A DNA stretch of 58,391 nt, from positions 1 to 58,391 of the forward strand of contig NZ_JAFRKB010000003.1 in the NCBI RefSeq assembly GCF_017431965.1, in the 5' to 3' direction. This stretch comes from Methanobrevibacter sp. (GTDB lineage Archaea > Methanobacteriota > Methanobacteria > Methanobacteriales > Methanobacteriaceae). Shown in pieces: positions 35,646 to 45,350 of this stretch (the first letter of the stretch is position 1; each line of letters begins with the position of its first letter). Below the pieces are notes generated by a model. It was not told the DNA's origin. It did not search any database and was given only the letters and a program-made list of their open reading frames with translations. Made by a program: the position numbers and the translations under genes.

Positions 35646-36488
35646 TTAATCAATGAATGTTTTTAAATATTGGCGAAGCTCATCACCGTCTTCACTGGCC
35701 ATTGCAAATTCGATAGATGTCTTAAGCCATTCTAAGCGATTTCCGATATCATAGGTTTTGCCTTCAAATGCCACCCCATAGATTGCATCCAGTTTCTGAA
35801 GTGCATCGGTAAGCTGGATTTCACCGCCGACACCCGCCTCAGTTTCTCTAATCTTGTCAAAAATATCTGGAGTCAGGACATAACGACCCATTATAGCCAG
35901 ATTTGATGGTGCCTTATCTGCAGGAGGCTTTTCAACGAGTTTATCTATTTTATAGATATTATTTTCAACACTGCTTCCTTTAATAATACCATAACGTTCA
36001 ATTTTATCTTGAGGAACAGCTTCCAGTGAAATTGCTGATTTCTGATACTTGTTGTAAACATCAATCAGTTGTTTTGTACATGGTGTTGGTCCTTTGGTAA
36101 TTGAGTCTCCCAAAAGAACTGCGAATGGTTCACTTCCTATATGCTTTTCAGCACAGGCAATTGCATCGCCCAAACCATTCTGTTCCCTTTGTCTGACATA
36201 ACAGATATCTGCAAGGCCAGTAATGTCCTGGACTATCTTTAAACGGTCACATTTATCTGCATTTTTTAAGGTTGCTTCCAGTTCCATTGAACGGTCGAAG
36301 TGATCTTCAATTGACCTTTTTCCTCTTCCGGTTACAATTAAAATATCATCAATTCCTGATGCTACCGCCTCTTCAACAACATATTGGATTGTAGGCTTGT
36401 CAAAAACGGGTAGCATTTCCTTTGGTTGTGATTTGGTTGCAGGCAAAAATCTTGTTCCGAAACCTGCTGCGGGTATTACTGCCTTCAT
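35646..36488 (-). CDS. galU: UTP-glucose-1-phosphate uridylyltransferase
   Basis: Makes UDP-glucose from UTP and glucose 1-phosphate. 280 residues. The nucleotide-binding start VIPAAGFGTRFLPATKSQPKEMLP, VVEEAVASGIDDI, LLGDSI and EKPPADKAPSNLAIMGRYV are characteristic. The product serves Ugd (1607) and the glycosyltransferases of the adjoining island. Transcribed on the minus strand with the ROK kinase downstream. Confidence 0.94.
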   Translation of the reverse strand: MKAVIPAAGFGTRFLPATKSQPKEMLPVFDKPTIQYVVEEAVASGIDDILIVTGRGKRSIEDHFDRSMELEATLKNADKCDRLKIVQDITGLADICYVRQREQNGLGDAIACAEKHIGSEPFAVLLGDSITKGPTPCTKQLIDVYNKYQKSAISLEAVPQDKIERYGIIKGSSVENNIYKIDKLVEKPPADKAPSNLAIMGRYVLTPDIFDKIRETEAGVGGEIQLTDALQKLDAIYGVAFEGKTYDIGNRLEWLKTSIEFAMASEDGDELRQYLKTFID

Positions 36489-36606
36489 AATATATCTCCA
36501 TATAAAAATATGATATTAATACATTTTAAATATTGGTATAGGTGAAATTATTAATAGGATATCATCATTTTTATAATAAAAACTGAATAATGCAATACTT
36601 AATAAA

Positions 36607-37078
36607 TCACTCTTTTAAAAGCCATTTGTCAAAATACTGCTCTTTTACATATGCAAAATTATATATGATTTCAAAATAAACCCTTTTAATTAATTTGAAG
36701 CCTAACTTTTCTAATTTTTCACCAAAATCTTCATCGCAGAACTTATGTCCTTCACCTAAAATCAAATCAACATCATTAATAATTCCCGATTCCATTAAAT
36801 CACTGATAATCTTGTATTCAGAACCCTCCGTGTCGATTTTTAATACGATTTTGGAAGTGATATTATCCTCTTCAATGATTTCACATAATTGCGAACAGAA
36901 TATGAATCAAAGGCAAAAACTTCCAATATATTATAATATCTATTTGTAGTTGCCAAATTGTTCCATTTTTATTTTTAAGCAATAGTTAATTTCATTTGGA
37001 GGATATGATAAAAATTCAATGCCATTCAAATAACATAATTGAAATAGATCTGTTTTATTTATCCTGTGAAATTTTCAT
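36607..37078 (-). pseudogene. decayed FkbM-type methyltransferase
   Basis: Three minus-strand frames together read like one FkbM-family SAM methyltransferase: RINKTDLFQLCYLNGIEF (near 37060-37000), then a shift to NILEVFAFDSY (near 36930), then a shift to KIVLKIDTEGSEYKIISDL (near 36850-36790) and an intact C-terminus to the stop at 36607. The KIDTEGSEY motif is diagnostic. At least two frameshifts and a stop separate the parts, and the middle is short. It explains the 36489-37166 gap, which otherwise holds only the galU promoter. Confidence 0.65.
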
Positions 37079-37166
37079 TTGACTACATTCAAATACACAG
37101 TAAACTAAAACAACACAAAAAACATTGCAAAAAATAAAGAAAACTAATCAACTAACTTTTTACTAC

Positions 37167-38156
37167 TTACTTTTTAGCATTTGAAGATAATATCTCATTT
37201 ACAATATCATCAAATTTAAAAAATTCCCGAATTGTCTCACTCACATTTTCTTTAATATCTTCATATAAACCATATTTTTCAATATAAACTTTAAATGCTT
37301 CTTGAACCCTTCTGAAAAATTTTTCTTTAAGTTCATCATCAATTTGATTATACTTCATTTTAAATCTTGATACAAAAATAGCTTTTAAAACTTCTTTTTT
37401 ATAATAATCATATAACTCTTTATCTTCAAAGAATATATCGAAAATTTTATAGGATATATCGATTACATCAAATAATCGATTATCATTTAAAGTCATTATT
37501 GAATCAGACCTTCTTCGGCGATTGTGCAGGTATTTATCAACTATAGATACTTTTTTTGCGGATGTTATTACTTTATAAAAAAAAGGATTATCCTCATGGA
37601 TTAAATTTTCATTTGGAAATCTAATATTATTATCATCTAAAAATGATTTTAAGTAAATTTTATTCCATGGAGCATTAGAAATTTTAAATAAGTTAGTTTT
37701 ATCCAAATCCCAATGATTAAATACTTGATTTGTAAATTTATCCATATATTTCATATCATAATATTTCTCAAACCCAAATTCTTGAGGTTCATTATAATAA
37801 ACAATATTCTTAAATATCAACACATCCAGATTATCTTGTTCAATTTTTTTTATTAAAATCTCAAATGCATTGAAACTGAACCAATCATCGCCATCTAAAA
37901 AAGAAATATATTTGCCTTGAGCTACTTCCAACCCTCTGTTCCTTGAATAACCCGGCCCCTTGTTTGTATCATTTTTAAGTATTTTAATTCTTGAATCTTT
38001 TTGGGTAAAATATTCTAAAATTTCTAAAGAAGAATCGGTTGAATCATCATCTATGCAAATGATTTCAAAATCTTGATATGTTTGTTTTAACACACTATTA
38101 ATGCAAACATGAAGATAATCCTCAACATTATATACCGGAATAATTACTGAAATCAT
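37167..38156 (-). CDS. family 2 glycosyltransferase
   Basis: About 329 residues. GT-A fold: MISVIIPVYNVEDYL at the start, DDDSTDSSLEIL for nucleotide binding, ASQGKYISFLDGDDWF carrying the DxD metal motif. The helical C-terminal 120 residues are of unknown role. It transfers a sugar from a nucleotide sugar at the cytoplasmic face. The start at ATG 38156 is supported by GGGG 5 bases upstream. It lies at the edge of the glycan island beside the FkbM remnant. Confidence 0.86.
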   Translation of the reverse strand: MISVIIPVYNVEDYLHVCINSVLKQTYQDFEIICIDDDSTDSSLEILEYFTQKDSRIKILKNDTNKGPGYSRNRGLEVAQGKYISFLDGDDWFSFNAFEILIKKIEQDNLDVLIFKNIVYYNEPQEFGFEKYYDMKYMDKFTNQVFNHWDLDKTNLFKISNAPWNKIYLKSFLDDNNIRFPNENLIHEDNPFFYKVITSAKKVSIVDKYLHNRRRRSDSIMTLNDNRLFDVIDISYKIFDIFFEDKELYDYYKKEVLKAIFVSRFKMKYNQIDDELKEKFFRRVQEAFKVYIEKYGLYEDIKENVSETIREFFKFDDIVNEILSSNAKK

Positions 38157-38417
38157 AATTTCCCCTAATTTAGATAGTAATAGACTATAAAAAGTTAATT
38201 GCAAGTAAAATTTTATATAATATACTATTAATAGGTTTTGATTTGTATTTCAATAGAAATTTTTTTATTTATTCTTTAGAAATGATTTTCACAGTCAAAA
38301 CAGATGTTATTAAACAGATTATAAATTCCACTCAATTTTTTTAATGTGGCAAAATATCACTACAAGAAATTTTACCTCATTAAAATGTGTGGACAATTTG
38401 AATTTCCAGCTTGAGAT

Positions 38418-38455
38418 AAAAAACAGTACATAAGAAGAAGATTATTCATCTTCTT
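38418..38455 (-). terminator. hairpin overlapping mtrA-like stop
   Basis: AAGAAGAT / ATCTTCTT with a 5-base loop at 38435-38455 contains the stop codon; a run of six T on the minus strand follows after 11 bases (38418-38423). Confidence 0.45.
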
Positions 38456-38996
38456 TCTTATCCTTTTTTACGATTTTCATTTTTTGTTCTTCTTCATCAA
38501 CTTCCATAACAATTGGATCTTCTTCAATTGCACCAGGGTCTTTTTCAACACATTCATTGATTTTAGCTTGAATTGCCCCAATATCTTCAGTATCAATTAA
38601 ATCAACTATTTCTAATTGATTTTGGAATCTTTCAATACCATCAAGTGGAACATTTTCAACGAATGGAATAGCACCTGTTGCACCTACAATTTTCTTTTTA
38701 TCCGGATCTGCTCCATTTTCATATAATGCTTTAATGCTTTGACCGGTAATGTGTCCTTGTACTTCAGCACCAGTTACAATCAAAAAACGAATGTTTGGAT
38801 TTGATATGATGTTTGCAACTACTTTTTCTATTCCTAAGTTTTCTGTTTTGCATGGTCCAGCAATTGCAGCCCCACTCAGCTCTGCTTCGATGTGAGAAGC
38901 AAGAGTTGTTACAGCTACTGGACTTTCAGGATCTCCTACAACATAGTCCCCACTAATTACCGGCCAACCATCTGCAGGAGCTTTCTTATCAGCCAT
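38442..38996 (-). CDS. stand-alone MtrA homologue (methyl-H4MPT:CoM methyltransferase subunit A)
   Basis: About 184 residues matching the cobamide-binding domain of Mtr[16 protein letters not shown] at the start, [17 protein letters not shown], and the proposed axial histidine in [12 protein letters not shown] (His82). True MtrA is about 240 residues with a C-terminal membrane helix. Here the chain ends in an acidic/basic tail with no helix, so the protein is soluble. It is not in an mtr operon. It may carry methyl groups for another partner or act as a cobamide reserve. ATG 38996 gives the usual family start MADKK. Confidence 0.88.
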   Translation of the reverse strand: MADKKAPADGWPVISGDYVVGDPESPVAVTTLASHIEAELSGAAIAGPCKTENLGIEKVVANIISNPNIRFLIVTGAEVQGHITGQSIKALYENGADPDKKKIVGATGAIPFVENVPLDGIERFQNQLEIVDLIDTEDIGAIQAKINECVEKDPGAIEEDPIVMEVDEEEQKMKIVKKDKKEDE

Positions 38997-39460
38997 CTTG
39001 ATACCCTCCATTAAATCTATATAAATGGATATATGTTAAAATATATTTAAATATTTTGTAACTTATTAAGTGAAATTAAAAGTCAAATATTTTTTTCTTT
39101 TTCAATAAAAACAATAAAATATTAATCAATTGCATCATAAAATATGATAATCAATTAACTTTAATTATAACCTTTATCCTATTTTCTAAAACATATTTAC
39201 TAAATTATGACCCTCACTTCTAAAAAAACAAAAAAAATAAGTTTAAAATATTAAAAAAACATTATTTAAATTTTTTTAAATAAAAACATAACTCTTAACA
39301 AAATATATTCACAACAACTAACAATTAAACAATATAAGCACTTTCAATAAGTTTATATATAATATAACATATATTATACAATGGTTAAATAATCTATTGC
39401 TTAAATTATTGTTAAAACAAGTTTTTGGATATTATGAAGTCTTAAATATGAAGTGGTTAG
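38997..39460. other. AT-rich intergenic region between divergent genes
   Basis: 464 bases, very AT-rich. It holds the mtrA-homologue promoter on the minus strand and a TATA-like TTTATATATAA near 39352 for the glycosyltransferase at 39461. I see no gene or repeat in it. Confidence 0.5.
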
Positions 39461-41422
39461 ATGGTTAAAGTATCCGTAATAATGCCCGTTTATAATGCAG
39501 AAAAGTTTTTGAAAGATTCGGTTGATTCAATTTTAAATCAGACATTAACTGATTTGGAATTTATATGTGCTGATGACGGGTCTTCTGATAATTCATTGAA
39601 CATATTGAATGAGTATGCAAAAAAAGACAGCCGTGTGAAAGTGTTTTCCCTAGATCATCAGGGAGGAGGAAATGCACGTAACTATGCCCTAACCAAAGTA
39701 ACCGGAGAATACCTATACATTATGGATGCCGATGATATTTTAGACTTGAATGCTTTTCAAGAGTTTTATTCCATTTCCAAGTCAAATAATCTCGATTTTT
39801 TAATATTCAAAGCTATTAATTATAATGTTGATGAAGATAACTATTATGAAACAAACTATTACAGCATGCCGGTGCTTTCAAATGCAATGAAGGGAAAGGT
39901 GTTTGGTTTTAAAGATTTAGGTGAGTTGCTATTCCATATCAGCGTAACTCCCTGGAGTAAATTTTATAATACCCAATTCATTAAAAAATCCGGAGCAAAA
40001 TTTAGGGAAAATTCCAAATTTCATGACAATCAATTCTTTTGGGACATAATCTTTCAGGCCGAAAGAATTTACTTTTTGGATGAATTTTATTACACAAGAA
40101 CCAGACATTCAGAATCACTGACCGCATCAGGTGATGAACACCATATTGACATTATTGGTGTTGTAAATGATATAATTGCATTGTTCATTAAGCATGGCCA
40201 ATTGGATAAATATAAGAATAGATTATTCAATATGAAAATTCTGTGGATTATTCAAAGATACAATCAAATTCAAGAAAAATTTATGGGATTATTTTATAAA
40301 GAAATGAAAAAGGATTTTGAATTAAATGAAAACGCCAGTTTTGCCGATAACTTATGGAGCAAAAATAAGTATATTTATGATTCCATTTTAATTTCAAAAG
40401 ATTATAAAGATTTTAATTTATTATATGAATATTATAAAATATTAATCAATAATAAATTAACAGCAGATGAAAAAATTTTAGATACTGAAATCTGGTTTAA
40501 TTCAATAAATGAAACCTACCAAGCTCATTTTTTTGAAAGGATTAAAAGCGATTTAAAAAATTATAAAAATAACGAAATAAGCTCTGAAAACAAGTTATTT
40601 TATAATACTATCATTAATTCCGATAATTTTGATGAATATATGGCTAATCATAAGTATCAAATGAAAATAAAATTAGATTCAATTATTGCTCAAGAAGAAA
40701 AATTAAGCCAATATATTAAAGAAAATGAAAGTGAAAACCATGAATTGTTAACAAAATTAGAGGAATTAAACTTATTTACAAATAAAATCTATAAAGAAAT
40801 GGCTTTGGAATTATCACATATTTCTAAAAATTCTGATTCTAATTATCCTTATTTAAAGAAGTTTAAATCAAATATGAAAAAACAAGATTTTCCTATTTCT
40901 GATTTGAATAATGATTTTAATAAATTCAAATCATTGAATATTTTAAAAGATGCTTTGATTTCCGATTTAAATAATGAAATAAAAAATTGCCATAACACTA
41001 TTGAAAATAAAAATACTTTAATTTCTGATTTAAATAATGAAATAAAAAATTGCCATAACACTATTGAAGATAAAAATACTTCGATTTCCGATTTAAATAA
41101 TGAAATAAAAAATTGCCATAACACTATTGAAGATAAAAATACTTCGATTTCCGATTTAAATAAGCAAGTTAAAAATCTTCAAAACAAAATCAACGAGGAA
41201 AATAAATCAATTAATAATCTTGAACATGAAAATGTAAAAGAAGATTTATCAAAACTTCAAGCAGAACTTAAGGAATATCAAATTACTGCTTCAAAAAATG
41301 AATTTATGTTATTAAAATTAACTTCTGAAAATAAGTATTTAATTAAAAAGAATGCAGAGTTGAATAAAGTTAATTTAGAATTAACTAAAAAAAATAAAAA
41401 AGATTCCATATTTAAAAGGTAA
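39461..41422 (+). CDS. family 2 glycosyltransferase with long repetitive coiled coil
   Basis: 653 residues. Residues 1-230 are a GT2 domain (VSVIMPVYNAEKFL, DDGSSDNSL, YIMDADDIL). From about 410 to the end the protein is predicted coiled coil. Residues 501-563 are three nearly identical 21-residue units, with a fourth degraded (SDLNNEIKNCHNTIE). The coil probably tethers or oligomerises the enzyme, perhaps as a length gauge. Neighbours are other glycosyltransferases; the next one follows after 93 bases. Confidence 0.85.
   Translation: MVKVSVIMPVYNAEKFLKDSVDSILNQTLTDLEFICADDGSSDNSLNILNEYAKKDSRVKVFSLDHQGGGNARNYALTKVTGEYLYIMDADDILDLNAFQEFYSISKSNNLDFLIFKAINYNVDEDNYYETNYYSMPVLSNAMKGKVFGFKDLGELLFHISVTPWSKFYNTQFIKKSGAKFRENSKFHDNQFFWDIIFQAERIYFLDEFYYTRTRHSESLTASGDEHHIDIIGVVNDIIALFIKHGQLDKYKNRLFNMKILWIIQRYNQIQEKFMGLFYKEMKKDFELNENASFADNLWSKNKYIYDSILISKDYKDFNLLYEYYKILINNKLTADEKILDTEIWFNSINETYQAHFFERIKSDLKNYKNNEISSENKLFYNTIINSDNFDEYMANHKYQMKIKLDSIIAQEEKLSQYIKENESENHELLTKLEELNLFTNKIYKEMALELSHISKNSDSNYPYLKKFKSNMKKQDFPISDLNNDFNKFKSLNILKDALISDLNNEIKNCHNTIENKNTLISDLNNEIKNCHNTIEDKNTSISDLNNEIKNCHNTIEDKNTSISDLNKQVKNLQNKINEENKSINNLEHENVKEDLSKLQAELKEYQITASKNEFMLLKLTSENKYLIKKNAELNKVNLELTKKNKKDSIFKR
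40961..41163 (+). repeat. 63-bp in-frame tandem repeats
   Basis: Units begin at 40961, 41024, 41087 and 41150 (the last partial). The second and third units are nearly identical at DNA level, a sign of recent duplication by slippage or recombination. Each encodes 21 residues of coiled coil. Confidence 0.9.
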
Positions 41423-41515
41423 TCTGATGAAGTTTATTTAACATGCAATATGAAATTAATAATTTGAAAAACTTTTATTTAAAAATGTAAAAAATATGTT
41501 TTTGATGGTGATTCT

Positions 41516-43243
41516 TTGTATAAAATTTCAATAATTATTCCAGTATTTAATGTTGAGGAATACATAAGCTTTGCTTTTGAATCAATTAAGAACCAAACTA
41601 TTGGGTTTGATAATCTAGAAGTTATTTTTGTTGATGATGCTTCAACAGATGGAAGTTCCGTAATTATCGACAAATATGCGGAAAGTTATAATAATGTTAT
41701 TTCAATCCATTTAGAGACAAATAGCGGTGATGCGGGAAGACCCCGTAATGTAGCAATGGAATATGCCTCCGCAGATTACATAATGTTTTTAGATCCTGAT
41801 GACGTGTATGTGGAAGATGCCTGTGAAGTATTATACAATGAAATAACAAATGAGGATATAGATATTGTGGGTGGCGTTTACTCTAATGGAGAAGAAGTGC
41901 CGCAATTTATTTGGTTAAACACATTGACTGACCCTAATAAAAAATGGGGTGAAAGAACTAAAAAAGTTAATTCAATGGTTAAAGATGAGAATTTCTCCCT
42001 GAAAGTTAACTCCATTGATGAATATCCCTCAATCATTGCAAATTCAAACATTTGGAATAAAATTTTTAAAAAATCATTCATTATAGCTAATGACATCAAA
42101 TCCCCTGAAGGCATGCCCGCACAGGATTCCGTTTTTCTACTGGAATCCTTCTTAAATGCTAATGGAATTAAATTCATAAATAAAATTATTGTCATCTATA
42201 ATAAGAATCGTGATGACTCAATGGGCCACCAAATATCCAAACAGAAGATTTTAAAACGTTTGAATGCTTATTACAAAATGTATTATTTATGTTCTTCAAA
42301 ACATAAAAATGAAATATTTAAGCATTATTTACTTTATGATAAATTGTTATATGTCACTAAAAATCATTTAATGCATTGTGATTTACCTACAAGGGACATT
42401 ATTGAAATATTAAATTATTCTATGCCCCTGTTTAAATTGTATTATGAATATAATAGAAATTTTTCAGGAAATTACGCCAAATTATTCAAATACATTGCAC
42501 AAAAAGATTATGAAAATGCAATGAAATTTATTTATGGCGACAAAATTATACATCAAAAAGATATTAAAGTTGCAGCAATTCTGAATTCATTCTGGCATGA
42601 ATCTCTATTGCATGAATGTGACTATATTAAGTTAGATTTGAATGATTGGTTTAACCAATTAAATCAGAACCTCCCTAATTTATTTATATTTGAATATCCT
42701 GATGAAATATCTGATGCAGACAAGTTAAATGAAATTTTAAAATATTGCAATAACAACCAAATAACCACCATATTCTTATCAACCAAATCCCCTAAAAATA
42801 ATTTTGTTGAAATTTTTATGGATTTTGATTATATATTCACACCTTTTGAAGAGGATATTCACTTTTACAGAAATAATGGCAAAGAAGATGTGTTATGTCT
42901 AGATATGCATGATTCCATTTTAAAACATGAAACAAAGTTAATACAAGATGAAAACTTCTTCAATAGTGTAGTTAACCAGTACAGGTTTAGACAAATCCTG
43001 GATAAAATTAATTATAAATATATTATTAATTTAAAGCATGCAATTTTATTATATAAATTAAATGATTTAAATGATTTAGTTGACATCTATAACCATTTTA
43101 ATTCAATTGAATACCCTTATAAACATATTAAATTAATTACAGATAAATATCCATTTTTATCAGATTCTATTTCAGAAGATGATCTTGAAAAGATTAAAAC
43201 AAATGAAGATTGTTGTTTAATAATGAATAATAAATTTCACTGA
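41516..43243 (+). CDS. family 2 glycosyltransferase
   Basis: 575 residues. N-terminal GT2 domain with KISIIIPVFNVEEYI, DDASTDGSSVII, AGRPRNVAMEYASADY and MFLDPDDVY. The remaining 340 residues include a helical region and a C-terminal part I do not recognise. There is no ATG near the conserved beginning; TTG 41516 directly follows GGTGAT, so TTG is the likely start. It is similar in its first 230 residues to the first half of the double glycosyltransferase at 54112. Confidence 0.84.
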   Translation: MYKISIIIPVFNVEEYISFAFESIKNQTIGFDNLEVIFVDDASTDGSSVIIDKYAESYNNVISIHLETNSGDAGRPRNVAMEYASADYIMFLDPDDVYVEDACEVLYNEITNEDIDIVGGVYSNGEEVPQFIWLNTLTDPNKKWGERTKKVNSMVKDENFSLKVNSIDEYPSIIANSNIWNKIFKKSFIIANDIKSPEGMPAQDSVFLLESFLNANGIKFINKIIVIYNKNRDDSMGHQISKQKILKRLNAYYKMYYLCSSKHKNEIFKHYLLYDKLLYVTKNHLMHCDLPTRDIIEILNYSMPLFKLYYEYNRNFSGNYAKLFKYIAQKDYENAMKFIYGDKIIHQKDIKVAAILNSFWHESLLHECDYIKLDLNDWFNQLNQNLPNLFIFEYPDEISDADKLNEILKYCNNNQITTIFLSTKSPKNNFVEIFMDFDYIFTPFEEDIHFYRNNGKEDVLCLDMHDSILKHETKLIQDENFFNSVVNQYRFRQILDKINYKYIINLKHAILLYKLNDLNDLVDIYNHFNSIEYPYKHIKLITDKYPFLSDSISEDDLEKIKTNEDCCLIMNNKFH

Positions 43244-43509
43244 ACTACCTTAAACTCTATAACTCAAAGCATTCCAAGTAAAAAAGAACATGAAATAATC
43301 TTTTCCATTGCTTTTTAAAAAAATTCCCATAATCTATGCAATGAAGATGAATATTGGAAAAATTTTGATATGGGTATGTTAAACATTAAATATAAATATT
43401 TATACCAATATAGTAACTAACGAATAAAAAAAATACTTACAAAAGAAACTATTGATTTGATGCTGAAACAAGCATAATCACTCTCTTAAAACCTGTCTAA
43501 TGTGATAAT

Positions 43510-44082
43510 ATGAGTAATTTTACACAAACCAACAAACCTATCGAAGATAGGGTGCTTACAAAAGATAAATTTAAAGAAGTTTTAAAAATAGACGAATACT
43601 ACAAAGGAAGATGGGATTATCACTCTGAAGTTATTAATGAAATTGTCAAATTAGATGACGTCAATACAATCCTGGAGCTAGGTCCGCGAAGATGTCCTTT
43701 AGTAGAACATGAAGACATTATTGACATATCAGACAGATATGTGGTTGATTATCCAATTGAGATAAATGATTTTTTTACACATAACTGTCAAAAAGTACCA
43801 TATCCCGTTGATAAAAAATATGATTTGGTAATTGCATGCCAAGTATTAGAACATTTAGGAATTCGTGGGGAACAAAGAGATATATTTGATGAACTCGAAC
43901 GAATTTGTAAAAAAGCAATTATAACACTACCATATAAATGGCATAAACCTTATAATCGTGACCACCACATGATTGATAAAGAAGTTATCGAATGGTGGGC
44001 AAATGGTAGAGAACCTGTTTATGAAAAAATTAGTGAACAGAAAAATCATGACAGGATTTTACAAATATATGAATTTGAATGA
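43510..44082 (+). CDS. class I SAM-dependent methyltransferase
   Basis: 190 residues. A degenerate SAM motif I (NTILELGPRRCPL) and the post-motif DLVIACQVLEHLG place it in the Methyltransf_11 group. The C-terminus holds TLPYKWHKPYNRDHHMID. Substrate unknown; a glycan or lipid-linked sugar is likely from its neighbours. It has its own promoter with TATA-like sequence near 43390. Confidence 0.75.
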   Translation: MSNFTQTNKPIEDRVLTKDKFKEVLKIDEYYKGRWDYHSEVINEIVKLDDVNTILELGPRRCPLVEHEDIIDISDRYVVDYPIEINDFFTHNCQKVPYPVDKKYDLVIACQVLEHLGIRGEQRDIFDELERICKKAIITLPYKWHKPYNRDHHMIDKEVIEWWANGREPVYEKISEQKNHDRILQIYEFE

Positions 44083-44278
44083 ATGCAATTAAAAGGAAGC
44101 CTGAATGAATTTTAAACCTTTTAATAGCAAAATTCAATATTTCAAATAGGGTTAGCTCCAAATTAATAATTCTAGTAAATCACCTCAAATAAAGAATTAT
44201 TGCCTGCATGGGACTCAATAATTAAAAAAATTATTGGAACCTGCAGAAGCGATAAAATTTATAATTTAGCAGGATAAT

Positions 44279-44824
44279 ATGGATTTAAATACACAATTAT
44301 TTTATTTTATAAATAATGGATTGAGCAACCCCTATTTTGATTTTCTAATGCCTCATTTAACAGATATTGGGGGAATCATTTTTTATGCCTGCTTATTTAT
44401 CGTGCTGCTATTAATTACACGAAAAGATATGTTTGGCTTGAAAAAATATTATCCGTTAGTTAAATTGTGTATTTGCTCATTACTTTTATGTGTTTTGATT
44501 ACTGCATGTTTAAAATTGTTTTTCTCATCTCCTCGGCCATCCTTAGTTTTAGAGCATGCGAATGTTTTAACATCATCTTATGATCCTAATTCATTTCCTT
44601 CAGGACATACTGCAACCACATTAAGCATAATGACTGTGCTGTTTTTGAAGGCTAAAGAATATTTTAATAATGGAAATTTAATCATGGGTTTAGCTGTAGC
44701 TTATGCTATCATGATTGCTTTTTCAAGAATCTACATAGGAATGCATTTTCCATTTGACGTTTTAATTGGTGGTGTTATAGGGATGGTAAGTGGTGTAGTG
44801 GTCGTGAGATGTTTAAAAGTATAA
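44279..44824 (+). CDS. PAP2-family lipid phosphatase
   Basis: 181 residues, about five membrane segments. All three PAP2 signature motifs are intact: KLFFSSPRP, PSGHTATT and SRIYIGMHFPFD. It probably dephosphorylates an isoprenyl (dolichyl-type) diphosphate and recycles the lipid carrier of glycan assembly at the membrane's outer face. AGGAT lies 3 bases before ATG. The C-terminus overlaps the convergent gene by 12 bases. Confidence 0.9.
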   Translation: MDLNTQLFYFINNGLSNPYFDFLMPHLTDIGGIIFYACLFIVLLLITRKDMFGLKKYYPLVKLCICSLLLCVLITACLKLFFSSPRPSLVLEHANVLTSSYDPNSFPSGHTATTLSIMTVLFLKAKEYFNNGNLIMGLAVAYAIMIAFSRIYIGMHFPFDVLIGGVIGMVSGVVVVRCLKV

Positions 44825-45103
44825 TTCAGAAGGTTTTCCAATATACTCAAAATCATCCTTGTTTTCAAGATATTTGACTCCAATGACTTTTTCATCACTG
44901 AATATGGTAACAACACTCATTCCATCATCCGGATCGATTACAATAACTTTTTTGTTATCCTCACCTTCAGCGGAAATTTTAATAATTTCATCATTTTGGA
45001 TTAAATTTGGCTCTTCAAATTCATTTCCAACATCAGTAGAATACCAGTGCTGAGGTAACTTTATTCTAATTCCTAAATCATCCAATACATCTTTAACATG
45101 CAT
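44813..45103 (-). CDS. hypothetical protein
   Basis: 96 residues, acidic, with a strand-rich centre (KKVIVIDPDDGMSVVTIF). No family recognised. It has GGTG 6 bases before ATG and a TATA-like TATTTAAATA upstream near 45150, which supports a real gene. Convergent with the PAP2 gene with a small overlap. Confidence 0.55.
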   Translation of the reverse strand: MHVKDVLDDLGIRIKLPQHWYSTDVGNEFEEPNLIQNDEIIKISAEGEDNKKVIVIDPDDGMSVVTIFSDEKVIGVKYLENKDDFEYIGKPSELYF

Positions 45104-45350
45104 AATTACACCATTTTTAGAGTAGTTAATATTAGTTTATTTGTCGCGTATTTAAATATTTTGTAACTATGCAAGGGTGAGAAGTAGTTTTTTTGAAAAA
45201 TGAATAATAATACTTAGTAAGGTATAGATACGTTGATGCACTAATCAGATTATATAGTTTTAATTTGAATATTTGAAAAAAAAGAGTTAATTAAATGGAA
45301 TATTCTTATTCTTACTACCAATTTAAATAAAATGAGTTTTAATTATTTTG

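Noticed and set aside
40961..41163. CRISPR-like spaced repeat
   Set aside because: Units are contiguous and in frame within a coding sequence, with no unique spacers.
44180..44277. About 32 open codons (KELLPAWDSIIKK) just before the PAP2 gene
   Set aside because: Bounded by stops, no start codon, and includes the PAP2 promoter; too short to call a remnant.
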